Assembly (NCBI GenBank): GCA_017399555.1
Contig: JAFQBW010000014.1
Coordinates: 32,009 to 96,008 of the forward strand
Source: Methanocorpusculum sp.
GTDB taxonomy: Archaea; Halobacteriota; Methanomicrobia; Methanomicrobiales; Methanocorpusculaceae
Length of the DNA stretch: 64,000 nucleotides
Direction: 5' to 3'
The notes under the pieces are model-generated. The model had not been told where the DNA came from, ran no database searches, and saw nothing but the letters and a program-made list of their open reading frames with translations. The translations under genes were made by a program, and so were the position numbers. Positions 1 through 7,758 of this stretch are shown piece after piece. Every line of letters starts with the position of its first letter. Position 1 is the first letter of the stretch.

Positions 1-240
1 CTCATCACCCAGATGTCCGGCCGCGGTTCGAAGATTATCGGCTTCAAGATTGGCGAGGATGCAGAAGAGGCAGGCCGCAGACTTCTTGCAGAAGAAGATG
101 TTATCCTTGTTGCCGCAAACTATCCGGAGACCATGGGAGCAAAGACCGGCGAGTACATCCTTCTCACGGAAGGCGCAGAGCACCGCGTTTCTGGGGAAAA
201 GGATGCTGTTGCGAGGGAGATATGGGACGCCGTGTTGTAG
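1..240 (+). CDS. coaBC: CoaBC (phosphopantothenoylcysteine synthetase/decarboxylase), C-terminal end
   Basis: This is the last 79 codons of a gene whose start lies outside the window. The reading frame is open from base 1. The tail has the hydrophobic-strand pattern expected near the end of the CoaB ligase domain (KIIGFKIGED, then EEDVILVAANYPE, then GEYILLTE). The identification rests largely on context: the next two genes are pantoate kinase and 4-phosphopantoate-beta-alanine ligase, the steps that feed CoaBC in archaea. CoaB joins 4'-phosphopantothenate to cysteine and CoaC decarboxylates the product, in the cytoplasm. Its end overlaps the next gene by 19 nt, which suggests translational coupling. 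A short tail alone cannot prove the family. Confidence 0.65.
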   Translation, partial: LITQMSGRGSKIIGFKIGEDAEEAGRRLLAEEDVILVAANYPETMGAKTGEYILLTEGAEHRVSGEKDAVAREIWDAVL

Positions 241-1058
241 CTTTCGCACCGGGACATATCTCCGGCTACTTCCAGAGAATTGACGGAACGACAACCGGTT
301 CAACGGGAAGTATCGGCGCTGGAATTGTCATCAACCGCGGAGTAACGCTTACCATGACGGAAGGCGACTCCTCCTGCATCAGCGTGAAGAACAGCGATAC
401 CGACGGCTGGCTAATCAAAGAGGTTCTGCGGACCTTAGGCGTTTCTGCATCCGTTACCGTCGATGCCGCCATGCCGATAGGCGCAGGATTCGGCATGAGT
501 GCCGCAGGGCTGCTTGCGGCATACCATGCGGCAAACCGTCTCTTTGACCTTGGATACTCGGAGACGGAGTTGACGGCTCTTGCGCATGACTTTGAGGTCC
601 GTCACGGCACCGGATTAGGCGATGTTGCGGCAGCTTCCGGCGGCGGAATTGTTGTTAGGACCTCTGCCGGAATTGACGGCGTCTCCCGCAGGATTTTTAC
701 TGATGAGCCCATCTGTGCCGTCTCCTTCGGCGCAATTCCGACGCCTGATATTATCACGTCTCCGGAGAAGATGGAAAAGGTCCGCGCTGCCTTCCCGAAA
801 ACCGAACCGGATGACCTCGCAGGTCTGATGAAAAACTCCCGCTCCTTTGCGGAAAAGAGCGGACTGCTTTCGCCGCGGCTGAAGGAAATTCTTGCCGTCT
901 GCGATGTTTCAGGTGTCCCCGCATCCATGACTATGCTTGGAGACGGCATTTTTGCCTGCGGACCTGATGCAGAAACCGTTCTTTCCCGTTTTGGTGAAGT
1001 ATATACGCTCTCGGTCTCGAAAACAGGACCGGTAATTCTTGAGGATTCCTATGTCTGA
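222..1058 (+). CDS. Pantoate kinase (GHMP superfamily)
   Basis: The 278-residue protein should phosphorylate pantoate with ATP, the first step of the archaeal CoA route that replaces bacterial pantothenate kinase. The GHMP signature PIGAGFGMSAAG lies near residues 84-95. The N-terminus AFAPGHISGYF matches the family's substrate-binding start, and a second glycine-rich segment (HGTGLGDVAAASGGG) follows near residues 127-141. The ATG at 222 sits behind GAGGGAGA. It overlaps the coaBC end by 19 nt and is followed by the phosphopantothenate synthetase gene with an 8-nt overlap, so the three form one coupled operon. Other GHMP kinases (such as shikimate or mevalonate type) are less likely given these neighbours. 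Confidence 0.88.
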   Translation: MGRRVVAFAPGHISGYFQRIDGTTTGSTGSIGAGIVINRGVTLTMTEGDSSCISVKNSDTDGWLIKEVLRTLGVSASVTVDAAMPIGAGFGMSAAGLLAAYHAANRLFDLGYSETELTALAHDFEVRHGTGLGDVAAASGGGIVVRTSAGIDGVSRRIFTDEPICAVSFGAIPTPDIITSPEKMEKVRAAFPKTEPDDLAGLMKNSRSFAEKSGLLSPRLKEILAVCDVSGVPASMTMLGDGIFACGPDAETVLSRFGEVYTLSVSKTGPVILEDSYV

Positions 1059-1788
1059 TATTCCAGAAAGCCACCCCCGCTACCAATCGCTCAAAACCCG
1101 TGAAAACCTTGTAGCCGCAGCCCATGCAGGCGTTGTCTCTTACGAAGGACTGACCTCGCACGGCAGAGGAGAGGCATTTGACTATCTCTTCGGTGAAAAA
1201 ACATCCGCATCTGCCCTCGCCGCAGAAAAACTTGCGGCCGCTGTTCTTCTCGCGGCAAAGCATCCGGTCCTTTCCATCAACGGAAACACTGCAGCCCTTG
1301 CGGCCGCCGAGATTGCGGACCTGCAGAAGGCATCCGGAGCACAGGTTGAGGTGAATCTCTTCCACCGGACCGAAGAGCGTCTGAAAAAGGTAAACGCGGT
1401 TCTCGAAGAGGCAGGCTGTGTTGTCAACCGCGGAGAGGTCGAGCGCTGTGTGCCGCTTCCGCATGACAGAGGACTCTGCTGTCCGGACGGCATCGGCTCT
1501 GCAGACGTTGTCCTTGTTCCTTTAGAGGATGGAGACCGCTGTGAGGCGCTGGTTCAGATGGGCAAGATTGTCATCACCGTTGACTTAAATCCGATTGACC
1601 GCACCTCGAAGACGGCAACGCTTCCGATTATTGATGAAGTCCGTCGCGCTCTCCCGAACATCGCAGAGGAATGCCGCCGTCTCAAAGCCGCAGGCGGCGT
1701 CTCTCAGATGCCGGAGATTGACAGCCGTGCAATTCTGCAGGCGGCAGTCAATGACATCAAGGAGTTCTTAGACCATGCTCTGGATTGA
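1051..1788 (+). CDS. 4-phosphopantoate--beta-alanine ligase (phosphopantothenate synthetase)
   Basis: The protein (245 residues from the ATG at 1051) belongs to the archaeal phosphopantothenate synthetase family, which joins 4-phosphopantoate and beta-alanine using ATP. Recognisable parts are the N-terminal PRYQSLKTRE, the nucleotide-binding VLSINGNTAAL, the NLFHRTEERL segment and the C-terminal VDLNPIDRTSKTA. I prefer the ATG at 1051 over the in-frame TTG at 1039: GAGG lies a few bases upstream and the start then overlaps the pantoate kinase stop by 8 nt. Its own end overlaps the next gene by 14 nt. It completes the archaeal modification of the CoA pathway between pantoate and CoaBC. Confidence 0.9.
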   Translation: MSDIPESHPRYQSLKTRENLVAAAHAGVVSYEGLTSHGRGEAFDYLFGEKTSASALAAEKLAAAVLLAAKHPVLSINGNTAALAAAEIADLQKASGAQVEVNLFHRTEERLKKVNAVLEEAGCVVNRGEVERCVPLPHDRGLCCPDGIGSADVVLVPLEDGDRCEALVQMGKIVITVDLNPIDRTSKTATLPIIDEVRRALPNIAEECRRLKAAGGVSQMPEIDSRAILQAAVNDIKEFLDHALD

Positions 1789-2761
1789 AAAGTATCGTCC
1801 GCAGAACTTCGAGGAACTTTTAGGTCAGCCTTCCGCGGCAAAACAGCTGCAGGCATATGCGGAAGCAGGAAACCTTCCGCACTTAATGGTTATCGGCAGA
1901 AGCGGTGTTGGAAAAACCGCGGCTCTGGAGATATTTTCGCAGAACTTCTACACGGAGTCCCCCGCAGAAAACACCACCGTTCTTCCGGTGAGTGTGATGT
2001 TCTCGCAGGGACATACGTACTTTGCAGAGAACGAACGCTTTGCCCATCTGTATCAGAAGGGCAAGTCTGTTCTTGCAAACTTCAAGTACATTGTAAAGTG
2101 GCACGCCTCCTTAAAGCCGCTTTCCGCACCCTTCCGGCTGATTATCTTTGACGGCGCAGGCGATTTGCCGAAGGATGCACAGGCAGCCCTTCGCCGGATT
2201 ATGGAGCGGTACAGCCAGACCTGCCGTTTCATCTTCGTGACCAACAGCATTGCTTCCTTAATTGACCCAATCCGCTCCCGCTGTGTGCCGCTCTACTTCC
2301 TTCCGATTGACGATGAGATGATGCTCGCTCACCTCACCCGCATCTTAGAGGCGGAAGGATGCAGCGAACGCGTATCTTCGGATATGTTGGAGATGATTGT
2401 GCTCGGTGCAAAAGGTGATGTGCGAAAGGCGGTAATGTGGCTTGAACTTGCCGCCTGCTATGGAGTGGATGACCCGCTCGCCCTTTCGCAGACAGAAACC
2501 GGCTGTATGGCTGATGCCTGTATTCGTGCAATGGCTTCAGGAGATGCAGACAAGGGACGGCAGATTTGCGAGAACCTGCTAATCGAATACGGGCTTACTG
2601 CCGCTGACGTTCTCTCGCTTCTGAGAAAAAGTGTCCGTCCTTATGTGACGCCTGATATCGCCCTTCTGTTCTCGCGGGCTGACATTGCTGTTCGTGCCGG
2701 ACAGAATGAGTACCTGCAGATGAATGCCTTTGCGGCAGAACTTTCCGAGATGCTGAGATAA
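1775..2761 (+). CDS. Replication factor C small-subunit-like AAA+ protein
   Basis: The 328-residue protein has the RFC small-subunit layout and would act with other RFC subunits to load the PCNA clamp on DNA. It starts WIEKYRPQNFEELLGQ, has an intact Walker A (GRSGVGKT, residues 41-48) and the SRC sensor/arginine-finger motif (RSRC, 167-170). Walker B is abnormal: the usual DExx reads FDGAGDL (residues 125-131), so the catalytic glutamate is replaced by glycine. ATP could be bound but hydrolysis at this site is doubtful. Archaea with a second RFC small subunit often have divergent copies, and this is probably one of them, with a canonical copy elsewhere. It is co-transcribed with the CoA genes (14-nt overlap). 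Confidence 0.85.
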   Translation: MLWIEKYRPQNFEELLGQPSAAKQLQAYAEAGNLPHLMVIGRSGVGKTAALEIFSQNFYTESPAENTTVLPVSVMFSQGHTYFAENERFAHLYQKGKSVLANFKYIVKWHASLKPLSAPFRLIIFDGAGDLPKDAQAALRRIMERYSQTCRFIFVTNSIASLIDPIRSRCVPLYFLPIDDEMMLAHLTRILEAEGCSERVSSDMLEMIVLGAKGDVRKAVMWLELAACYGVDDPLALSQTETGCMADACIRAMASGDADKGRQICENLLIEYGLTAADVLSLLRKSVRPYVTPDIALLFSRADIAVRAGQNEYLQMNAFAAELSEMLR

Positions 2762-2805
2762 GCATCTCACGCTTCTTTATATTTTTCAAAAGCCTACATG
2801 TAGGT

Positions 2806-3168
2806 ATGACATTAACTCCCAAACAGGCACTTTTACAGTATCATTTAGCCGAGAGATTAAAGCTCGATATCATGATGATTGCTCACCAGTTAACGACGAT
2901 TCCTACCTTAAAGAAGGAGGACAAGCCGGGAGCAAAATATATGCTGGTAACGCTCCTTGACACGTTAAACGCTGAGGTCAAATCCGCGGCTGCTGCAACC
3001 GGCTGTGAGGAGTTCTTAACCGCATCCAAAGGCCTTGACGAGGTAATCGGTCTGGTTGAGACGAACCAGTTCGGTCTTGCATCCGACAACTCCGGTGCAG
3101 CCATGATTCCGATTACGACTGCCGCTGTTGAGGCCTTCGAGGTTCTTGCAGCTGAAGGTCTGCTCTAA
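2806..3168 (+). CDS. Small conserved-looking archaeal protein of unknown function
   Basis: I do not recognise the family. The 120-residue protein is soluble, probably mostly alpha-helical, with no signal peptide or membrane segment and only one cysteine. It has two helical halves separated by a short Gly/Pro-containing stretch (KKEDKPGAKY). A TATA-like TTTATATTTT lies at about 2774-2783, roughly 25-30 nt before the ATG, so the message may be leaderless. The stop codon abuts the ATG of the nitroreductase-like gene, which suggests one transcript and perhaps a related role. Confidence 0.7.
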   Translation: MTLTPKQALLQYHLAERLKLDIMMIAHQLTTIPTLKKEDKPGAKYMLVTLLDTLNAEVKSAAAATGCEEFLTASKGLDEVIGLVETNQFGLASDNSGAAMIPITTAAVEAFEVLAAEGLL

Positions 3169-3696
3169 ATGGATCCGTCGGAGTTTCAGTCCTTCCTTGC
3201 ATCCCGCCGGTCTGTCCGCGAATATGAGGCAGGCGGGATTACTGAGGAGGAGAAGGATTACCTGCTTGCTGCTGCTAGGACTGCACCGTCTGCAGGAAAT
3301 CTGGAATCATGGGATGTTGTTATCGTAACGGATGACGGTCAGTTAGAGGAACTGACTGATGCTTCCGGCGGTCAGCATCAGATTTTTGATTCCGGCTGTG
3401 CGTTTGTGGTCTGTGCAAACTATGTCCGCTCGATGTCCCGCTACGGTGACCGCGGAATTTTATACGCACTGCAGGACGCAACGATTGCTGCGACCTACAT
3501 GATGCTTGCTGCCCACGCAATCCGTCTGCATACCTGCTGGGTCGGGCAGTTTGATGATGAGGCAGTAAAAGAAATCCTTGACCTGCCAACCCATCTGCGC
3601 CCTGCTGTTATCCTGACGGTTGGAATCGGCATGCCGCCGCATGCATCCCCTGAGCGGATGGATGCAGAAGAGCATGCACACTATGATATCTGGTGA
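3169..3696 (+). CDS. Nitroreductase-family flavoprotein
   Basis: The 175-residue protein has the FMN-binding nitroreductase fold: SRRSVREYE near residues 12-20, ARTAPSAGNLESW near 36-48, and a C-terminal HLRPAVILTVGIG strand. Such proteins are homodimeric NAD(P)H- or F420-dependent oxidoreductases; the substrate here cannot be told from sequence. The ATG directly follows the stop of the upstream gene. Two stem-loop/poly-T terminators follow, the first including the stop codon itself. Confidence 0.85.
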   Translation: MDPSEFQSFLASRRSVREYEAGGITEEEKDYLLAAARTAPSAGNLESWDVVIVTDDGQLEELTDASGGQHQIFDSGCAFVVCANYVRSMSRYGDRGILYALQDATIAATYMMLAAHAIRLHTCWVGQFDDEAVKEILDLPTHLRPAVILTVGIGMPPHASPERMDAEEHAHYDIW

Positions 3697-3743
3697 GATT
3701 TTCTCACTTCCTTTTTTGCAGACTCTGTCTCAAGAGTTTTTTT
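3693..3743 (+). terminator. Tandem stem-loop terminators after the nitroreductase gene
   Basis: The first hairpin pairs GTGAGA (3693-3698) with TCTCAC (3702-3707) across a TTT loop and is followed by a T-rich tract to 3717; it includes the nitroreductase stop codon. The second pairs ACTCT (3722-3726) with AGAGT (3733-3737) and runs into seven Ts. Confidence 0.65.
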
Positions 3744-3867
3744 GACACTGTATCTTTTAAAACAGATGTCTCTGATACGAATTTGCCAAAACACCTGTTT
3801 TCCTTTCGTAGAATCTGCCGGAAATCCTGCGTCAGATTAAGGATTAATATTATTATCTTTGCCGTCC

Positions 3868-3907
3868 ATTAATATAAGGAGAAGCCGTCAATATAATTTG
3901 ATGGAGG
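3868..3907 (+). promoter_or_regulatory. Promoter and Shine-Dalgarno of the pyrophosphatase gene
   Basis: A TATA-like ATTAATATAAGG lies at 3868-3879. GGAGG at 3903-3907 sits 10 nt before the ATG at 3918 and fixes the start. A second TATA-like AATATAATTT at 3890-3899 is too close to the start to serve the same leader. The rest of 3744-3867 shows nothing I can assign. Confidence 0.5.
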
Positions 3908-3917
3908 TTTTCGACAT

Positions 3918-6002
3918 ATGGACTTAGTATATCTTGTTCCAGTTTGTGCCGTAATCGGCCTTCTCTTCGCCCTTTACTCCTTCTCTGTTGTAAAGAAGGA
4001 GAAAGTGGAAGATCAGAAAATGATCAAGATTGCAGACGCTATTCACCTTGGCGCCCGCGTCTTCCTGAAGAGCCAGTACAAAGCTATCGCAGCTTTTGCA
4101 ATTGTCGTCGCCATTATCCTCGCAGTGCTTATTGCACCAATTAACGCACTCTGCTACCTCATTGGTGCAGCACTCTCTATGTGCGCAGGATACATTGGAA
4201 TGACCAGTGCAACCAAAGCAAACGTTAGAACCACCAACGCAGCAAAACGCGGTATCGCAGCAGCAGTTAAGGTCTCCTTCGCATCCGGATCCGTCATGGG
4301 TATGTCCGTCGTCGGTCTTGGATTACTCGGTCTTTCTGCACTCTTCATCATCCTCGTCATCGTCTTCGGCGGATTTGGTGACTTAACCGCAGTCAATGCA
4401 GTCGTTTCCGCAATGGCATCATTTGGTTTTGGTGCATCCTCTGTCGCACTCTTTGCACGTGTCGGCGGCGGTATCTTCACCAAGGCAGCAGATGTCGGTG
4501 CTGACCTCGTCGGTAAAGTCGAGGCAGGTATTCCGGAAGATGACCCGAGAAACCCAGCTGTTATCGCAGACAATGTCGGTGACAACGTCGGTGATGTCGC
4601 AGGAATGGGCGCAGACTTATTCGAGTCCTACGTCGGTTCCATCATTGCAGCAATGGCACTCGGAGGAGCAGCAGCATTATTCGCAGCAACCACCTACGGT
4701 GAGACTCTCGATGCACTCGCACTCATCCTCCTTCCGATGTTCATCTCTGCATTCGGTATCATTGCAGCAATCATTGGAACTCTGTTCGTCAGAACCTCCA
4801 AGAACGAATCCTCTGCAATTCACAAGGCATTCAACACCGGAACCATCATTGCAATCATCGTTTCCCTCCTTGGAACCTATGCATTCACCAGCTTCCTCCT
4901 CTACGGCAACTTCACCATGATCACCATGGGTGCAGGATGCCTTGGTATGGGTATCTGGTTCGCAACCATCGCAGGTCTTGTCGGCGGATTCGCAATTGGT
5001 CTCATCACTGAGTACTACACCTCCTTCGACTACAAGCCGACCAAGAAGATCGCAGAGTCCTGTCAGACCGGAGCTGCAACCGACATTATCAGCGGTTTCG
5101 CAAAGGGAATGGAATCTACCATCTGGCCAGTCTTAATCATCTCTGTTGCAATCTTCATCGCATACAACTTCGCAGGTATGTACGGTATCGGTATCGCAGC
5201 AGTCGGTATGCTCTCTACTCTTGGTATCTCCCTTGCAGTTGATGCATACGGTCCGGTCGCAGACAATGCAGGCGGTATTGCTGAGATGTCCCACCAGGAC
5301 CCGAAGGTTCGTGAGATCACTGACACCCTTGACGCAGTCGGAAACACCACTGCAGCAATCGGTAAGGGATTCGCAATCGGATCTGCAGCACTCACTGGTC
5401 TTGCACTCTTCAGTGCATACTCTCTTGCAGTCGGTATCGAAGCAATCGATATCTTAAACACCAGCGTCTTTATCGGTATTCTCATCGGCGGTATGCTTCC
5501 GTTCCTCTTCTCTGCACTCACTATGACCGCAGTCGGTTCCGCAGCAGAGAAGGTTGTCGTTGAAGTCCGCAACCAGTTCAAGAACATTAAGGGATTAATG
5601 GAAGGAACTGCAGATCCGGACTACGAGTCCACCATTAAGATCTGTACTACCTCTGCAATCAAGAAGATGATTGCACCGGGTGTCCTTGCAATCGTTGCAC
5701 CAATCGCAGTCGGTCTTATCTTAGGCCCGCTCGCACTCGGCGGTCTCTTAGTCGGTTCCCTTGTATCCGGTTTCCTCCTTGCTATCACTATGGCAAACGC
5801 AGGCGGAGCATGGGACAATGCAAAGAAGTTTGTTGAACTCGGTAACTACGGTGGAAAGGGCTCTGAGGCTCACAAGGCAGCAGTTGTAGGTGACACTGTT
5901 GGAGATCCGTTCAAGGATACCTCCGGTCCGTCCATCAACATTCTGATTAAGCTTATGTCTATGATTGCACTGGTTTTCGTTCCAGTCATTCTGATGTTAT
6001 AA
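3918..6002 (+). CDS. hppA: Membrane-bound ion-pumping pyrophosphatase, K+-dependent type, probably Na+-pumping
   Basis: The 694-residue protein, with about 16 membrane segments, couples hydrolysis of pyrophosphate to ion export. Catalytic signatures are present: DVGADLVGKVE, DNVGDNVGDVAGMGADLFE and a C-terminal GDTVGDPFKDTSGPS. Two sites allow subtype inference. The GNTTAAIGKGFAIGSAAL stretch has alanine where K+-independent enzymes carry lysine, pointing to K+ dependence. The gate glutamate lies in LFESYVGS, the position seen in Na+-pumping enzymes, rather than in the later position of plant-type H+ pumps. Na+ pumping would suit a methanogen with a sodium economy, but some K+-dependent H+ pumps share this pattern. 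Codon use is strongly biased, as in highly expressed genes. It is monocistronic. Confidence 0.93.
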   Translation: MDLVYLVPVCAVIGLLFALYSFSVVKKEKVEDQKMIKIADAIHLGARVFLKSQYKAIAAFAIVVAIILAVLIAPINALCYLIGAALSMCAGYIGMTSATKANVRTTNAAKRGIAAAVKVSFASGSVMGMSVVGLGLLGLSALFIILVIVFGGFGDLTAVNAVVSAMASFGFGASSVALFARVGGGIFTKAADVGADLVGKVEAGIPEDDPRNPAVIADNVGDNVGDVAGMGADLFESYVGSIIAAMALGGAAALFAATTYGETLDALALILLPMFISAFGIIAAIIGTLFVRTSKNESSAIHKAFNTGTIIAIIVSLLGTYAFTSFLLYGNFTMITMGAGCLGMGIWFATIAGLVGGFAIGLITEYYTSFDYKPTKKIAESCQTGAATDIISGFAKGMESTIWPVLIISVAIFIAYNFAGMYGIGIAAVGMLSTLGISLAVDAYGPVADNAGGIAEMSHQDPKVREITDTLDAVGNTTAAIGKGFAIGSAALTGLALFSAYSLAVGIEAIDILNTSVFIGILIGGMLPFLFSALTMTAVGSAAEKVVVEVRNQFKNIKGLMEGTADPDYESTIKICTTSAIKKMIAPGVLAIVAPIAVGLILGPLALGGLLVGSLVSGFLLAITMANAGGAWDNAKKFVELGNYGGKGSEAHKAAVVGDTVGDPFKDTSGPSINILIKLMSMIALVFVPVILML

Positions 6003-6034
6003 GCTGATACTTCAGAATAAACCCAATTTATTTT

Positions 6035-6060
6035 TTGAGGATTTCTTAAAACCTCAATTT
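6035..6060 (+). terminator. Stem-loop terminator after hppA
   Basis: TTGAGG (6035-6040) pairs with CCTCAA (6052-6057) about 35 nt past the hppA stop, with T-rich sequence on both sides. Confidence 0.5.
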
Positions 6061-6181
6061 CTTCCTGTAAGTTATTTTCGCGTTTCTCTTCGTGCAGCTT
6101 TCGCGGGAAAATACACCCCTACACATGAGATGGACAAACTGCTGGAAAAATCACTAACTCAAAACAGACATCAACCATTCT

Positions 6182-6280
6182 AAAGAAGGAAGTTTGCATT
6201 CTTTCTGACTGGTGCTTTCAATGCATATCATGGATTCTCTCATAGAGAGGAGTTATCCAGTGTTTCCTTCTTTTCTTCTT
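6182..6280 (+). other. Possible structured RNA element in the hppA-fprA gap
   Basis: In the 404-nt gap 6003-6406, AAAGAAGGAA (6182-6191) is complementary to TTCCTTCTTT (6265-6274), enclosing about 73 nt with a CTCTC-ATA-GAGAG hairpin, and is followed by T-rich sequence. The same outer pairing (GAAGGAA with TTTCCTTC, then Ts) closes the duplicated elements at 15.2-15.6 kb, and CATGGATT occurs inside all three. No open frame is convincing. I see nothing else in the gap. Confidence 0.35.
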
Positions 6281-6406
6281 CATTTCTTTCAGGTTTTTCT
6301 TTCACCTCCAAACAAATAATATGTTGTTCGGTATTGTTAAACTATGTCCTGAAAAATTAAGGAAACTTCTAAAAAACCGAAAATAAAAGGAGGAGAGATG
6401 CCCTGT

Positions 6407-7633
6407 TTACGGCATCTGCTTGACTGCTTTTGCAATCTCCTGACCAAGCTTGAAGAACATCTCCTTGTCCTCAGCCTGCGGGCGGTAGGTGAACTCAACC
6501 GGCTCATGCCAGATTTCGATTCCTGCCTTCTGCATCAGCTCAGTGATGACCTTCGGTGCACCTCCCTTACCGCCGTTGGAGCCGAATGCGAAACCAATCT
6601 TCTTCTGTGCCTGCTTGCCTGGTCTGATACCTGCAAGGTAGTACAGGAATCCTGCAACGGTCGGCAGCGGATAGTCCTCAAGAGTTGGGGAACCGACGAT
6701 GACTGCTTTGGAGTCTAAGATGTCGCGGACAACATCAGAGCGGTGGACACCTTCGTATCTGCCGTCTTTGAGTAAATCGAACTTAACCTCGACACCCTCG
6801 GAGATTGCTCCCTCTGCGATGTACTGTGCGGCAGTACCGGTGGAGTAGTGCATGGTGTCGTAGACGATGGTAATCTTGTTCTTGGAAACACCGTTTGCCC
6901 ATGCAACATATGCGTTGATGATGTCTGCTGCGTGGCTTCTCCAGATAATACCGTGGGATGGTGCAATCATCTCGATTGGGACACCAAGTTCAGTGACCTC
7001 ACCGAGTTTCTTTAAGACCTTCGGGGAAAGCGGGACAATTAAGTTTGCAACGAACTTTGCTGCGTGCTCCATTGCCTCGTCGATACCAAGCTCATCATCG
7101 AAGCGTGCACTGGATGCAATGTGCTGTCCGAACGCATCATTCGGGAAGAGCACTTTGTCTTCTCCAAGGTAGGTGAACATGGAATCCGGCCAGTGGAGGA
7201 ACGGTGCCTCGAGGAAAGTTAAGGTCTTGCCGCCGAGCTCAAGGGCTTCTAAGTTCTTGATGGTGTGGATGTTCCAGTCCTTGGTGTCATAGTGGCGTGC
7301 AAATCCTTTCTTTGCAATCTCGGTCATATAGATCGGCACATTCGGGAGCTTCTTTGCCAGCATCGGCAGAGATCCGGAGTGGTCGATTTCGATGTGGTTT
7401 GCAACGATATAGTCAATCTTCTCGAGCGGGATAACAGACTCGATACGCTCAATCATCTGCCACTCGTGTCCCGGATAGGTACCGTCGATTAAGGCAACCT
7501 TCTCTCCTAAAACAAGGTATGCGTTATAGGTGGTTCCAGGGAGTGTGTATCCGTGGTAGTCTCTGATATTCCAGTCGATAGCGCCTACCCAGTAAACGCC
7601 TTCTTTAATCTTTACTGCCTGTAACATACTCAT
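6407..7633 (-). CDS. fprA: F420H2 oxidase (flavodiiron protein FprA)
   Basis: The 408-residue protein should reduce O2 to water with F420H2, protecting this anaerobe from oxygen. The N-terminal metallo-beta-lactamase-like domain carries the diiron ligands HIEIDH (residues 80-85) and a further histidine in FLHWPDS. The C-terminal flavodoxin domain begins about residue 255 (ITIVYDTMHYSTGT). Length matches characterised methanogen FprA. The frame extends 21 codons further upstream, but a TATA box (7652-7662) lies about 25 nt before the ATG at 7633 and inside the extension, so the shorter form is chosen and the message is probably leaderless. It is divergent from ileS. Confidence 0.93.
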   Translation of the reverse strand: MSMLQAVKIKEGVYWVGAIDWNIRDYHGYTLPGTTYNAYLVLGEKVALIDGTYPGHEWQMIERIESVIPLEKIDYIVANHIEIDHSGSLPMLAKKLPNVPIYMTEIAKKGFARHYDTKDWNIHTIKNLEALELGGKTLTFLEAPFLHWPDSMFTYLGEDKVLFPNDAFGQHIASSARFDDELGIDEAMEHAAKFVANLIVPLSPKVLKKLGEVTELGVPIEMIAPSHGIIWRSHAADIINAYVAWANGVSKNKITIVYDTMHYSTGTAAQYIAEGAISEGVEVKFDLLKDGRYEGVHRSDVVRDILDSKAVIVGSPTLEDYPLPTVAGFLYYLAGIRPGKQAQKKIGFAFGSNGGKGGAPKVITELMQKAGIEIWHEPVEFTYRPQAEDKEMFFKLGQEIAKAVKQMP

Positions 7634-7651
7634 TTTGTTTGTTGTAACAGT

Positions 7652-7662
7652 GTTATATATTC
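7652..7662 (-). promoter_or_regulatory. TATA box of fprA
   Basis: On the minus strand this reads GAATATATAAC, about 25 nt before the chosen ATG at 7633, predicting a leaderless or near-leaderless mRNA. Confidence 0.5.
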
Positions 7663-7728
7663 TTCTGTCGCGGCACAGCACTAAATGAGCGTTCAACCCT
7701 AAGGCAATTACTTTCTATAAGTAACACC

Positions 7729-7739
7729 AATATATAGAG
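7729..7739 (+). promoter_or_regulatory. TATA box of ileS
   Basis: AATATATAGAG lies about 25 nt upstream of the ileS ATG at 7759, so transcription probably starts at or very near the start codon. Confidence 0.5.
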
Positions 7740-7758
7740 ACATATTCGTGGGGAATAC

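Noticed and set aside
4154..4585. 143-residue minus-strand open frame inside hppA
   Set aside because: It is antisense to a strongly biased, clearly coding gene and has the low-complexity Thr/Pro/Ala makeup typical of such shadows.
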